39,024 bases of DNA from Acidobacteriota bacterium (GTDB lineage Bacteria; Acidobacteriota; Terriglobia; Terriglobales; Acidobacteriaceae), in assembly GCA_003010405.1 (NCBI GenBank), contig PJLO01000023.1, positions 1-39,024 on the forward strand, read 5' to 3'. The notes beneath the pieces were generated by a model. The model was not told the DNA's origin. It searched no databases and was given only the letters and a program-made list of their open reading frames with translations. Positions 32,341-39,024 of this stretch are shown piece after piece. A program made the position numbers and the translations under genes. Each line of letters opens with the position of its first letter. Positions within the stretch are counted from its first letter, which is position 1.

Positions 32341-33831
32341 ATGGTTACCCGTTCAGCAGTTACCTCGCAAACTTCGGAAGAGCATCGGACAACTCTGCAC
32401 AACATCGCAAAGGCTTTTGCCTGGAGCGGCGGAGGAATGTGGTCGACGCAGCTATTCACCTGGGTAGCCACGTTTACCGTTGCACGCCTGCTCACACCGG
32501 ATGATTTCGGACTGGTGGCCGTTGCGTATCTCTGCATTGGCATCATCGCGGAAATTTGCGGATCATTAGGCTGGGCGGTCGTGAATCTGCAAGAGCTTAG
32601 CGAATCGCAGATCGGGCAGATCAACAGTCTCGCGATGATTCTGGGCGTTGCGGGTTCTCTGTTACTTCTTGTTTCCGCTCACTTCATCGGCGCCTTTTTT
32701 CGCATGCCGCACATTCCCACCATTTTGTTCTGGACGAGCCTCATTTTCCTGCTCACTGCCGTCAAGACAATACCAGCTGCCCTGCTGCAGCGTGACTGCG
32801 AATTCAAAACTCTAGCTGGCATTGAGGCTTTGTCCTACTTTGCTTACGCAATCTGCACCGTACTACTGGCGTTTCTCGGCGCGGGGTATTGGAGCCTTGT
32901 GGCAGGACTTGTTTCCATGTCCGCAGTCTCAGCATTGCTGACTTTACGAGCGCGATGGCACTGCTTTCGCTGGCCTACACGCAATCCCCTGAATACTCCT
33001 TTGCGCTTCAGCACACACATGCTGATCAGCAGCGTAGCCTGGTATACCTACTCAAATTCTGATTTTCTTGCCGCAGGCCGCATGCTCGGACAGGCGGCGC
33101 TTGGCGCTTATACATTCGCATGGAATCTGGCGAGCGCGCCGGTAGAAAAGACCGCGAAACTCGTTCTTCGTGTGATGCCTTCCTTCTTTGCGGCTGCGCA
33201 TCGGGAACCCGCTGCATTGCGAGCCTATCTCTTAACCGTAGCTGAAGTCGTCTCTGTGATAGTGGTACCGTTGAGTGTAGGATTGGCAATTGTCGCAGAT
33301 CAGTTCCTTCTCGTTGTTCTCGGCGAAAAATGGGGGCCGACGGTCAACCCTCTCCGCATTTTGCTCGCTTACGCGACCGTCCGCGCTCTGACCAATATTC
33401 TTGGCCCTTTGCTCAATGCAAAACAGCAAACGGCTTTCACCATGCGAACAAACGTTGCGGCTGCAATCTATTTTCCGATCGGCTTTCTCATCGGGGCGCG
33501 CTGGGGCACAAGCGGCATTGCAACTACATGGGTGTTGCTGTACCCATTACTTGCCGTGCCTCTGTTTCGCCGAGCTTTCTATGAAATTGAGCTGCATTGG
33601 GTCGATTTTCTCCGCGCTCTCTGGCCTGCCTGCAGCAGCGGATTCCTGATGGCAGTCTCGCTTTTAGTTGCCAGACGAGTTCTGCCCGAGACTTGGCCGA
33701 AACTCGGCAACCTCGTGATTGAAGTCGTAATTGCTGCTGTTGTCTACTCGTGCAGTCTGCTCATACTCCATTCGCACAATGTTCGCAGGCTATACCATAT
33801 CGTTCGTCCGCCAGCCCCACAATGTACATGA
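32341..33831 (+). CDS. Polysaccharide repeat-unit flippase (Wzx/PST family)
   Basis: A 496-residue membrane protein with about 12-14 hydrophobic helices. It opens with KAFAWSGGGMWSTQLFTWVA and continues TVARLLTPDDFGLVAVAYL, the standard start of Wzx/RfbX/TuaB-type flippases. PLSVGLAIVADQFLLVVLGE, then KWGPTVNPLRIL in the middle is also typical. Such proteins move lipid-linked sugar units across the inner membrane. It is followed with a four-base overlap (ATGA) by the polymerase/ligase gene, which suggests coupled production of the Wzx/Wzy pair. Confidence 0.9.
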   Translation: MVTRSAVTSQTSEEHRTTLHNIAKAFAWSGGGMWSTQLFTWVATFTVARLLTPDDFGLVAVAYLCIGIIAEICGSLGWAVVNLQELSESQIGQINSLAMILGVAGSLLLLVSAHFIGAFFRMPHIPTILFWTSLIFLLTAVKTIPAALLQRDCEFKTLAGIEALSYFAYAICTVLLAFLGAGYWSLVAGLVSMSAVSALLTLRARWHCFRWPTRNPLNTPLRFSTHMLISSVAWYTYSNSDFLAAGRMLGQAALGAYTFAWNLASAPVEKTAKLVLRVMPSFFAAAHREPAALRAYLLTVAEVVSVIVVPLSVGLAIVADQFLLVVLGEKWGPTVNPLRILLAYATVRALTNILGPLLNAKQQTAFTMRTNVAAAIYFPIGFLIGARWGTSGIATTWVLLYPLLAVPLFRRAFYEIELHWVDFLRALWPACSSGFLMAVSLLVARRVLPETWPKLGNLVIEVVIAAVVYSCSLLILHSHNVRRLYHIVRPPAPQCT

Positions 33832-35222
33832 CAGACAGATCATCGACGCAGAGCAGGTGTATCAGCGTAGGCTTAGTCCTGCTGATTGCCATCGTCACGG
33901 GGGGACTCGTCGCCAAACAGGCGTGGCTGGTGCTGGCCGGATTTTTGGGTTTTTCGCTGCTGATGATCTGGCCGGCACATCTCTGGCTCGGCGTGTTCGT
34001 TCTTCTCGTCCCATTCGATGGAGTCTCGGCGCTTGGGGCAGCTCCCGCCGGTCTTACACTTACCTCACTCGTTGGCCTGGTAACCCTGTGCGCGCTAATC
34101 TGGACCGGGATTGCGCTACATCGATTCCGCATCCCCGCGCGTACGGCTCTCTGCTGGCTCGCGTTTATCTTGTGGGGAACTTCCAGCGTGCTCTGGTCCG
34201 CCGATAGGGACGTTGCTATTGAGCGCCTGCCTACCGCATTCAGCCTTTTCATCTTTTATCTGATCGCGACCAGCTGTCAGTTTTCCGCGAAGGAAATCGC
34301 GCAGATCACTCGCTTTGCGATCGTTGGCGGATGTCTTGCCGCAATTGTCACGCTCTATCAGTTTCATAGCGGAATCTTTTATCGCGATCTAAACATGCGC
34401 GCTTCACTCGTTTTCGGAGAACGTCAGGACGATCCCAATATCCTCGCGGCAAGCTTACTGCTTCCGCTCTCACTCGTTGCGGGTGAGTTCTTCAGCGCGG
34501 CAAAGTTGCGCGACAAGCTGTTTCTGTCGTTTTGCGGTCTTTTACTTGTGCTCGGAGTTTTTGTTACGACCTCGCGTGGCGCCCTGACTGCAATAGCGGT
34601 AATGGTCCTGTTCTACATGCGCAAGTTCGGCATGAGCTGGCGCACGCTGCTGCCGGCCGGCTTTTTGGGATCTTTGTTGTTGCTAACCCCTGAGTTTCTG
34701 ATTAACCGTTTTGAACAAGCAGAGACTTCGGGAGGAGCAGGACGAGTCTACATATGGCAGGCGGGCTTGGCGGCATTCAAAGACTACTTTATCGCCGGTG
34801 CTGGCATCGATAACTTCCCTGTCGTTTACAACGACTATGCTTCACACGCATCGCGCTATGTCGGGTTGAATCGTGCTGCGCACAATGTATTCTTGCAGGT
34901 CGCTGTTGAACTCGGATCCATCGGCTTTGCACTATTTATCTTTACAGCGATTTCTCACCTGAGAACGGCTTCGCAACGCGATGCCTTAATAGCAGGACCT
35001 GAGCGATTTCGTCTGATCGCTTGCGAAGCCGCCGCCTGCGGTATATTGGTCGCCGCAATTTTCCTCGGCTTGCTCTGGACAAAGGCCTTTTGGGCCGTCT
35101 GGATGCTGTTAGCGATCTGTTCGCGCGTGCCTCGTGTGGACTACTCCATAGAATCCGTTTTCCATGAGGCTGAGACTTTAATCGAGGCTGCTCAACGCAA
35201 TGGAACCGCGGCGAGTCATTAA
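33828..35222 (+). CDS. O-antigen polymerase/ligase family membrane protein (Wzy/WaaL type)
   Basis: I start at ATG 33828, overlapping the flippase stop; in-frame ATGs at 33750 and 33822 lie further inside the flippase gene. The 464-residue product has about 10-12 hydrophobic helices. The Wzy_C domain is visible: VTTSRGALTAIAVMVLFYMR, then the periplasmic loop with GGAGRVYIWQAGLAAFKDYF and GAGIDNFPVVYNDYAS. It continues with AAHNVFLQVAVELGSIGFAL. Wzy polymerises exported repeat units, whereas WaaL attaches O-antigen to lipid A core. The context (Wzx, Wzc, glycosyltransferase) favours polymerase. The distinction cannot be made from sequence alone. Confidence 0.85.
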   Translation: MTDRSSTQSRCISVGLVLLIAIVTGGLVAKQAWLVLAGFLGFSLLMIWPAHLWLGVFVLLVPFDGVSALGAAPAGLTLTSLVGLVTLCALIWTGIALHRFRIPARTALCWLAFILWGTSSVLWSADRDVAIERLPTAFSLFIFYLIATSCQFSAKEIAQITRFAIVGGCLAAIVTLYQFHSGIFYRDLNMRASLVFGERQDDPNILAASLLLPLSLVAGEFFSAAKLRDKLFLSFCGLLLVLGVFVTTSRGALTAIAVMVLFYMRKFGMSWRTLLPAGFLGSLLLLTPEFLINRFEQAETSGGAGRVYIWQAGLAAFKDYFIAGAGIDNFPVVYNDYASHASRYVGLNRAAHNVFLQVAVELGSIGFALFIFTAISHLRTASQRDALIAGPERFRLIACEAAACGILVAAIFLGLLWTKAFWAVWMLLAICSRVPRVDYSIESVFHEAETLIEAAQRNGTAASH

Positions 35223-36219
35223 AGTGTCCCACCAATCATCAAGGCAAATAGCAGTGCGATGGATGTTCCTGGTTGCAGTCGCCCTCTGCTGGAAGATGGA
35301 CTGCTTCGCCAGCGGAGTGGGCCTGAACACACACTTTTATGTTTCGCCTTCAGGTAGTGACCGCACCGACGGTTCAAAGGCACGCCCGTGGAAGAGTCTT
35401 GAAAGAGCAGCACGCAGCGTGTCCGCCGGAGCGACAGTTCACGTTCTGCCCGGCCTTTACAACAGTGACGGCGAATTGAAAACAACAGCGAGCGGCACTG
35501 TCACCAATCGAATTCGATATGTTTCCGAAGAAAAGTGGGGCGCCAAGCTACGCTCTACGAAGACGGGAAACTCCGCAGTGTGGTGGAATCAAGGCAACTA
35601 CGTTGATATCGTTGGCTTTGATATTTCCGGAAGCGGTGCCCTGGGGATTTACAACACAGGTTCTTTCACGCGAATTGAGGGAAACCACGTGCACGACATC
35701 CCGGCCTCTGGCTGCCCTGCAAATGGAGGCGCAGGTATTCACGACGGTAATTATGCCGCCTCCGATGATGAAGTGATCGGAAACACTGTTCATGACATCG
35801 GTGATGTTCGCGTGCTTTGCATGAGGGTACACGGTATCTACCATGCGAACCTGCGCGGAAACATTGAAAGAAATGTGGTCTACCACAATCAGGGCTGGGG
35901 AATTCATCTGTGGCATGCGGCCACCGACGTAAAGATCGTCGGCAACGAAGTTTTTGACAATAGTTACGGCGGCATCGTCGTTGGTGCAGATCACGCGGAC
36001 TTCGCCGGCGGCTTTGGTCGAAACAATCACACGATTGTGCGCGACAACAAGGTATATCGCAACGGACTGCTCGCCGGAGCACGCGGCTATGGAATCGAAG
36101 AGTATGGCGCGGTTGGCGAAAACAACCGTTTTGAAAACAACACGGTTTTCGGAAATCGTCCGGCAGATTGGAATTTAAGAAATAAATCTCTTCAGCGACA
36201 GCTCACAAATGCACGCTGA
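35200..36219 (+). CDS. Secreted right-handed beta-helix protein (polysaccharide lyase/epimerase-like)
   Basis: The 339-residue product has an N-terminal hydrophobic signal segment (about residues 20-38) and then the opening FYVSPSGSDRTDGSKARPWK of DUF1565/pectate-lyase-like proteins. The rest is a series of parallel beta-helix turns: VDIVGFDISGSGALGIYNTG, IEGNHVHDIPASG, VIGNTVHDIGDVR, IERNVVYHNQGWGIHL, IVGNEVFDNSYGGIVVG, VRDNKVYRNG and FENNTVFGNR. Proteins of this fold cut or epimerise acidic polysaccharides, often in the periplasm. It overlaps the polymerase gene by 23 bases. Another in-frame start at 35263 would leave a shorter signal peptide. The catalytic residues cannot be assigned by eye. 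Confidence 0.75.
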   Translation: MEPRRVIKVSHQSSRQIAVRWMFLVAVALCWKMDCFASGVGLNTHFYVSPSGSDRTDGSKARPWKSLERAARSVSAGATVHVLPGLYNSDGELKTTASGTVTNRIRYVSEEKWGAKLRSTKTGNSAVWWNQGNYVDIVGFDISGSGALGIYNTGSFTRIEGNHVHDIPASGCPANGGAGIHDGNYAASDDEVIGNTVHDIGDVRVLCMRVHGIYHANLRGNIERNVVYHNQGWGIHLWHAATDVKIVGNEVFDNSYGGIVVGADHADFAGGFGRNNHTIVRDNKVYRNGLLAGARGYGIEEYGAVGENNRFENNTVFGNRPADWNLRNKSLQRQLTNAR

Positions 36220-36294
36220 CGCTGTGCCTGCGGCCACCATCTTCAGCTTATCAACCGACTCATTCTACTGATCCATATTGGGAAGACAAAGCCT

Positions 36295-37623
36295 ATGAAA
36301 AAATCTGTCAGCATTTTTGGTTTGGGATATGTTGGGGCCGTCACTGCGGCCTGCCTCGCGCATAAAGGCCATCGAGTGATTGGAGTAGACGTGGCGGAGG
36401 CGAAGGCTGAGGCGCTGAATAACGGACGGACTCCCATAGTGGAAGCGCGTGTTGAGGAGATGATCGCTTCCTGCAACCGCACGGGAGATCTGTGCGCAAC
36501 TACTGACGGCGCCAGAGCCGTCATGGAGACGGGCATTTCATTCATCAGTGTGGGAACTCCAAGCCAACGCAATGGCAAGCTTGACTTGAAGGGAGTCGAG
36601 CACGTCTGCCACCAGATAGGGCAGGCGATCGCCCAAAAGAGTTCATTTCACACTGTCGTTGTGCGAAGCACGGTACTGCCAGGAACCGCAGAAAACCTGG
36701 TGATTCCCACCCTTGAACGGAGCAGCCGAAAACAGTGCGGAGTTGACTTCGCGGTTTGTAACAATCCGGAATTTCTTCGCGAAGGAACGGCCGTTGCCGA
36801 TTTCATGGAACCGACGTTTACCGTGCTCGGCGCACGCAGTCCACAGTTCCTGAAACCGCTACTGGAACTTTATGAGTGGGCTCCCGGACGGGTGTTTGAA
36901 ACCACTCTGGCGACGGCTGAAATGATCAAGTATGTTTGCAATGCCTTTCATGCGCTCAAGGCGGGCTTTGCCAACGAGGTCGGCGCGCTTTGCGGCGAAC
37001 TTGGAGTCGATGCAGGGGCGGTTACGGAGATGTTCACGTCAGATACTCGTCTGAATATCTCTCGCGCGTACCTCACCCCTGGATTTGCGTTCGGTGGGTC
37101 GTGCCTACCGAAAGATGTGCGCGCTCTGACTTATTGCGCGAAAGAAATGGACCTGAACTTGCCTCTGATGGAAGCGATTTTGCCGAGCAACAGCGAGCAT
37201 GTAAACCGCGCGGTAGATACGATCCTGAGTGCGCGAAAACGACAAATTGGACTCCTTGGATTGAGCTTCAAGGAGGGTACCGATGATCTGCGCGAGAGTC
37301 CAATGGTGGAGCTTGCCAAGCGCTTGATCGGTGAAGGATGCAGCCTGAAAATCTGGGACAAGAATGTAGCGCTTGGGCGGCTAATCGGATCAAACCGGAG
37401 CTTCATTGAGGAGAGGATTCCTCACATCGGGCAGTTACTCACAGATGATCTGGACGAGGTCATCTCGGAACAGGACGTGATCGTAATTGGGAGCAAGGCC
37501 CTGGATCGCAAAGCGCTTGTCGCAAAACTGCGCCCGGAGCAGATTCTGATAGACCTGGTGAACGTAGACAGAATGACGCTGAATCTCCCAGCGGAATCCT
37601 TCGCCCTGCCGAAGGCAGCATAG
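36295..37623 (+). CDS. algD: GDP-mannose 6-dehydrogenase-like nucleotide-sugar dehydrogenase (AlgD type)
   Basis: The 442-residue protein has an N-terminal Rossmann motif G9-L-G-Y-V-G14 and the UDP-glucose/GDP-mannose dehydrogenase three-domain layout. Several stretches match Pseudomonas AlgD as I remember it: HTVVVRSTVLPGT, NPEFLRE, PGFAFGGSCLPKDVRALTY with catalytic Cys270, and GLLGLSFKEGTDDLRESPMV. The closeness around the active site favours GDP-mannose over UDP-glucose. The reaction would be GDP-mannose to GDP-mannuronate with two NAD, supplying an acidic sugar to the polymer. UDP-sugar specificity remains possible. It lies between the beta-helix gene and a glycosyltransferase gene. Confidence 0.85.
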   Translation: MKKSVSIFGLGYVGAVTAACLAHKGHRVIGVDVAEAKAEALNNGRTPIVEARVEEMIASCNRTGDLCATTDGARAVMETGISFISVGTPSQRNGKLDLKGVEHVCHQIGQAIAQKSSFHTVVVRSTVLPGTAENLVIPTLERSSRKQCGVDFAVCNNPEFLREGTAVADFMEPTFTVLGARSPQFLKPLLELYEWAPGRVFETTLATAEMIKYVCNAFHALKAGFANEVGALCGELGVDAGAVTEMFTSDTRLNISRAYLTPGFAFGGSCLPKDVRALTYCAKEMDLNLPLMEAILPSNSEHVNRAVDTILSARKRQIGLLGLSFKEGTDDLRESPMVELAKRLIGEGCSLKIWDKNVALGRLIGSNRSFIEERIPHIGQLLTDDLDEVISEQDVIVIGSKALDRKALVAKLRPEQILIDLVNVDRMTLNLPAESFALPKAA

Positions 37624-37649
37624 CTGTGCGAGCATTCTTAGGACTGCGC

Positions 37650-38942
37650 ATGGACAAGAATCCTAAAAAGAAGTGGTTGATCCTGACCCAGTACTACCCT
37701 CCGGAAATGGGAGCGCCTCAGATACGGTTGCGCAACTTTGCACGCGAACTGCGCAAACATGGTATGAACGTTTCTGTGCTCACGGCAATGCCGAATTATC
37801 CGCTCGGAAAAATCTTCGACGAATATACCGGACGCTGGTCCGTGCACGAAGAGATTGACGGAATACCCGTGAAGCGGTTGTGGGTGTACGCGTGTAATGC
37901 CCGTTCCGGAATCGCGAGGATCGCAAATTATTGCAGCTTTGCGCTGAGCGCGTTGAGCCTTCTGTTTGCGCCTCGTCCTGACGTTCTTTTTGTGGAGTCG
38001 CAGCCTCTTCCGCTCGGACTGGTAGCCCTGCTGATGAAATGGCTGCGTGGTGTTCCTTATGTGTACAACGTCCCGGATTTGCAGGTCGATGTGGCACGAC
38101 AGCTTGGATTTCTGCGCGGGCCACTGCTGACTCTGGCATTCCGGTTTGAAAACCTTCTACTAAAGAGCGCGTGGAAAGTGTCTACGGTCACTCATGCATT
38201 TGTCGAGCATTTCGTCTCCCGCGGCGTTCCAGCCACAAATGTCACGTTTCTGCCTAACGGTGCCGACACGGACTTTCTGAAACCGCAACCCCCATCCACC
38301 GAATTACTTAATCGGCTGCAAATTCATGGCAAGAAGGTCATTGTTTCTGTTGGAACAATGGCCTACTACCAGGCTCTCGATACAATCGTCGAAGCAGCGG
38401 AGCAGCTTGCGAGCGAACCAGAGTTCGTGATTCTGATGGTAGGGGACGGTCCAGAGCGAGCACGCATTCAGGAACTCGTTAGGAGCAAGGAATTAACGAA
38501 TGTGCTGTTTCCGAAGGTGCCGTACGAGGAAAGTGCGGAACTTTATTCAGTCGCCTGCGCGGCAATCGCAACCTTCAGAAACATGGCAGTGGCCCGCACG
38601 ATGCGTCCCTCGAAACTGTTTCCGGCCTTGAGTTGCGGCGTGCCAGTTGTTTTCTGCGGATGCGGAGAAGCGGCAGAACTCGTTGAGCGAAACAAGTGCG
38701 GAATCGCAGTGCCTCCTCAAGACGGAATTGCGCTGGCCCAGGCAATACGAAAGCTGGCGAGCGATAACGAATTGCGACAGCGAATGGGGCACAATGGCAG
38801 GCTGCTGGCAGAACGTGAATACTCCTGGTCTGGCATTGTGGAGCGCTGGCTTTCGAGCGTGCTCCCCATCACCGCAACTGCAGAACCCGCTGAGATGACC
38901 AAAGACGTGGCATTGACAACCGCCGATTCGGGAGAATCATGA
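37650..38942 (+). CDS. GT4-family glycosyltransferase (WbuB-like)
   Basis: I start at ATG 37650 (MDKNPKKKW), which has AGGA about eight bases before it; an in-frame GTG at 37626 is the alternative. The 430-residue product opens with LILTQYYPPEMGAPQIRLRN and then FARELRKHGMNVSVLTAMPN, the WbuB-type GT4 acceptor domain. The donor domain has VGTMAYYQALDTIVEAAEQL, VILMVGDGPER and the region PSKLFPALSCGVPVVF, where GT4 enzymes hold the nucleotide sugar. It should add a sugar to the lipid-linked repeat unit on the cytoplasmic face. Being the last gene before a terminator-like hairpin, it probably shares a transcript with the dehydrogenase. Confidence 0.9.
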   Translation: MDKNPKKKWLILTQYYPPEMGAPQIRLRNFARELRKHGMNVSVLTAMPNYPLGKIFDEYTGRWSVHEEIDGIPVKRLWVYACNARSGIARIANYCSFALSALSLLFAPRPDVLFVESQPLPLGLVALLMKWLRGVPYVYNVPDLQVDVARQLGFLRGPLLTLAFRFENLLLKSAWKVSTVTHAFVEHFVSRGVPATNVTFLPNGADTDFLKPQPPSTELLNRLQIHGKKVIVSVGTMAYYQALDTIVEAAEQLASEPEFVILMVGDGPERARIQELVRSKELTNVLFPKVPYEESAELYSVACAAIATFRNMAVARTMRPSKLFPALSCGVPVVFCGCGEAAELVERNKCGIAVPPQDGIALAQAIRKLASDNELRQRMGHNGRLLAEREYSWSGIVERWLSSVLPITATAEPAEMTKDVALTTADSGES

Positions 38943-38953
38943 TCCAAGAAAAA

Positions 38954-38981
38954 TCCCGCCAGGCCCTGCGACCTGACGGGA
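38954..38981 (+). terminator. Terminator-like hairpin at the end of the polysaccharide locus
   Basis: TCCCGCCAGG and CCTGACGGGA pair over ten positions with one mismatch around an eight-base loop, followed by tgttatt. It starts 12 bases after the glycosyltransferase stop. The last 43 bases of the window hold no feature I can support. Confidence 0.65.
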
Positions 38982-39024
38982 TGTTATTCACGGCTGTGCC
39001 GCGGAGCTATTCTTCGTAGGCGCC

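Noticed and set aside
38982..39024. Possible C-terminal end of a minus-strand gene at the window edge (a frame ending in GAYEE and a stop)
   Set aside because: Only five codons are visible, too few to support a feature.
1..39024. CRISPR arrays, tRNA or rRNA genes, prophage
   Set aside because: I saw no regularly spaced repeats, no cloverleaf or rRNA-like stretches and no phage genes. A dedicated RNA search was not possible, so small RNAs cannot be excluded.

Overview
The window is a bacterial chromosome segment of moderately high GC. About 24 kb of flagellar and motility genes are followed by about 12 kb of exopolysaccharide genes, with a few unrelated genes between them. The gene families and layout (FliY-like FliN with a CheC-like N-terminus, flgF-G-A-H-I-J-M-N-K-L, convergent fliS/fliD/fliC, flbD-motA-motB, SYLF protein, His/Gln-rich secreted protein, CelD/FemAB-type acetyltransferases, BY-kinase) look most like an Acidobacteriota genome of the Terriglobia type. 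That placement is inference from content and style, not a database result. P- and L-ring genes (flgI, flgH) show a Gram-negative envelope.

Region 1 (1-295): the 5' end of an IS5-type insertion sequence, transposase on the minus strand and cut by the window edge, with its outer end near base 195. It abuts the last 32 codons of an unidentified membrane-protein gene, which is still ATGA-coupled to the flagellar operon. The IS has therefore probably broken a flagellar gene.

Region 2 (292-9571): a tightly packed export/switch operon, fliN(short)-fliO-fliP-fliQ-fliR-flhB-flhA-fliA-fliM-fliN(long, FliY-like), ending in an unusual protein with a Cys4 motif, an MshEN domain and an ATPase-less GspE/PilB-like tail. 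Most junctions overlap. flhF and flhG are absent after flhA.

Region 3 (9727-11036): a short operon behind a sigma-28-like promoter. It holds a truncated HDOD-like protein, a CheY-like receiver and a CheX-type phosphatase with its E-x-x-N motif intact.

Region 4 (11144-18441): rod, ring, hook-junction and regulator genes flgF-flgG-flgA-flgH-flgI-flgJ-flgM-flgN-flgK-flgL. A textbook sigma-54 element lies almost on top of the flgF start. A second sigma-28-like promoter drives flgM onward, which closes the FliA/FlgM feedback loop.

Region 5 (18474-23858): fliS, fliD and fliC on the minus strand; flbD, motA and motB on the plus strand. fliC and flbD-motAB diverge from back-to-back sigma-28-like promoters. 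Three of the four good sigma-28 candidates have a 16-base spacer and one has 15.

Region 6 (23946-26064): a secreted SYLF-domain protein, a secreted His/Gln-rich protein, and a stand-alone receiver on the minus strand.

Region 7 (26410-38981): a surface-polysaccharide locus. On the minus strand are a proline-dehydrogenase-fold protein that appears to lack the substrate-binding arginine pair and a CelD/FemAB-type acyltransferase. On the plus strand are a second such acyltransferase, a Wzc-type tyrosine autokinase, a flippase, an O-antigen polymerase/ligase-type protein, a secreted right-handed beta-helix protein, an AlgD-like GDP-mannose dehydrogenase and a GT4 glycosyltransferase, then a terminator-like hairpin. 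Together these suggest a Wzx/Wzy-style, uronate-containing exopolysaccharide.
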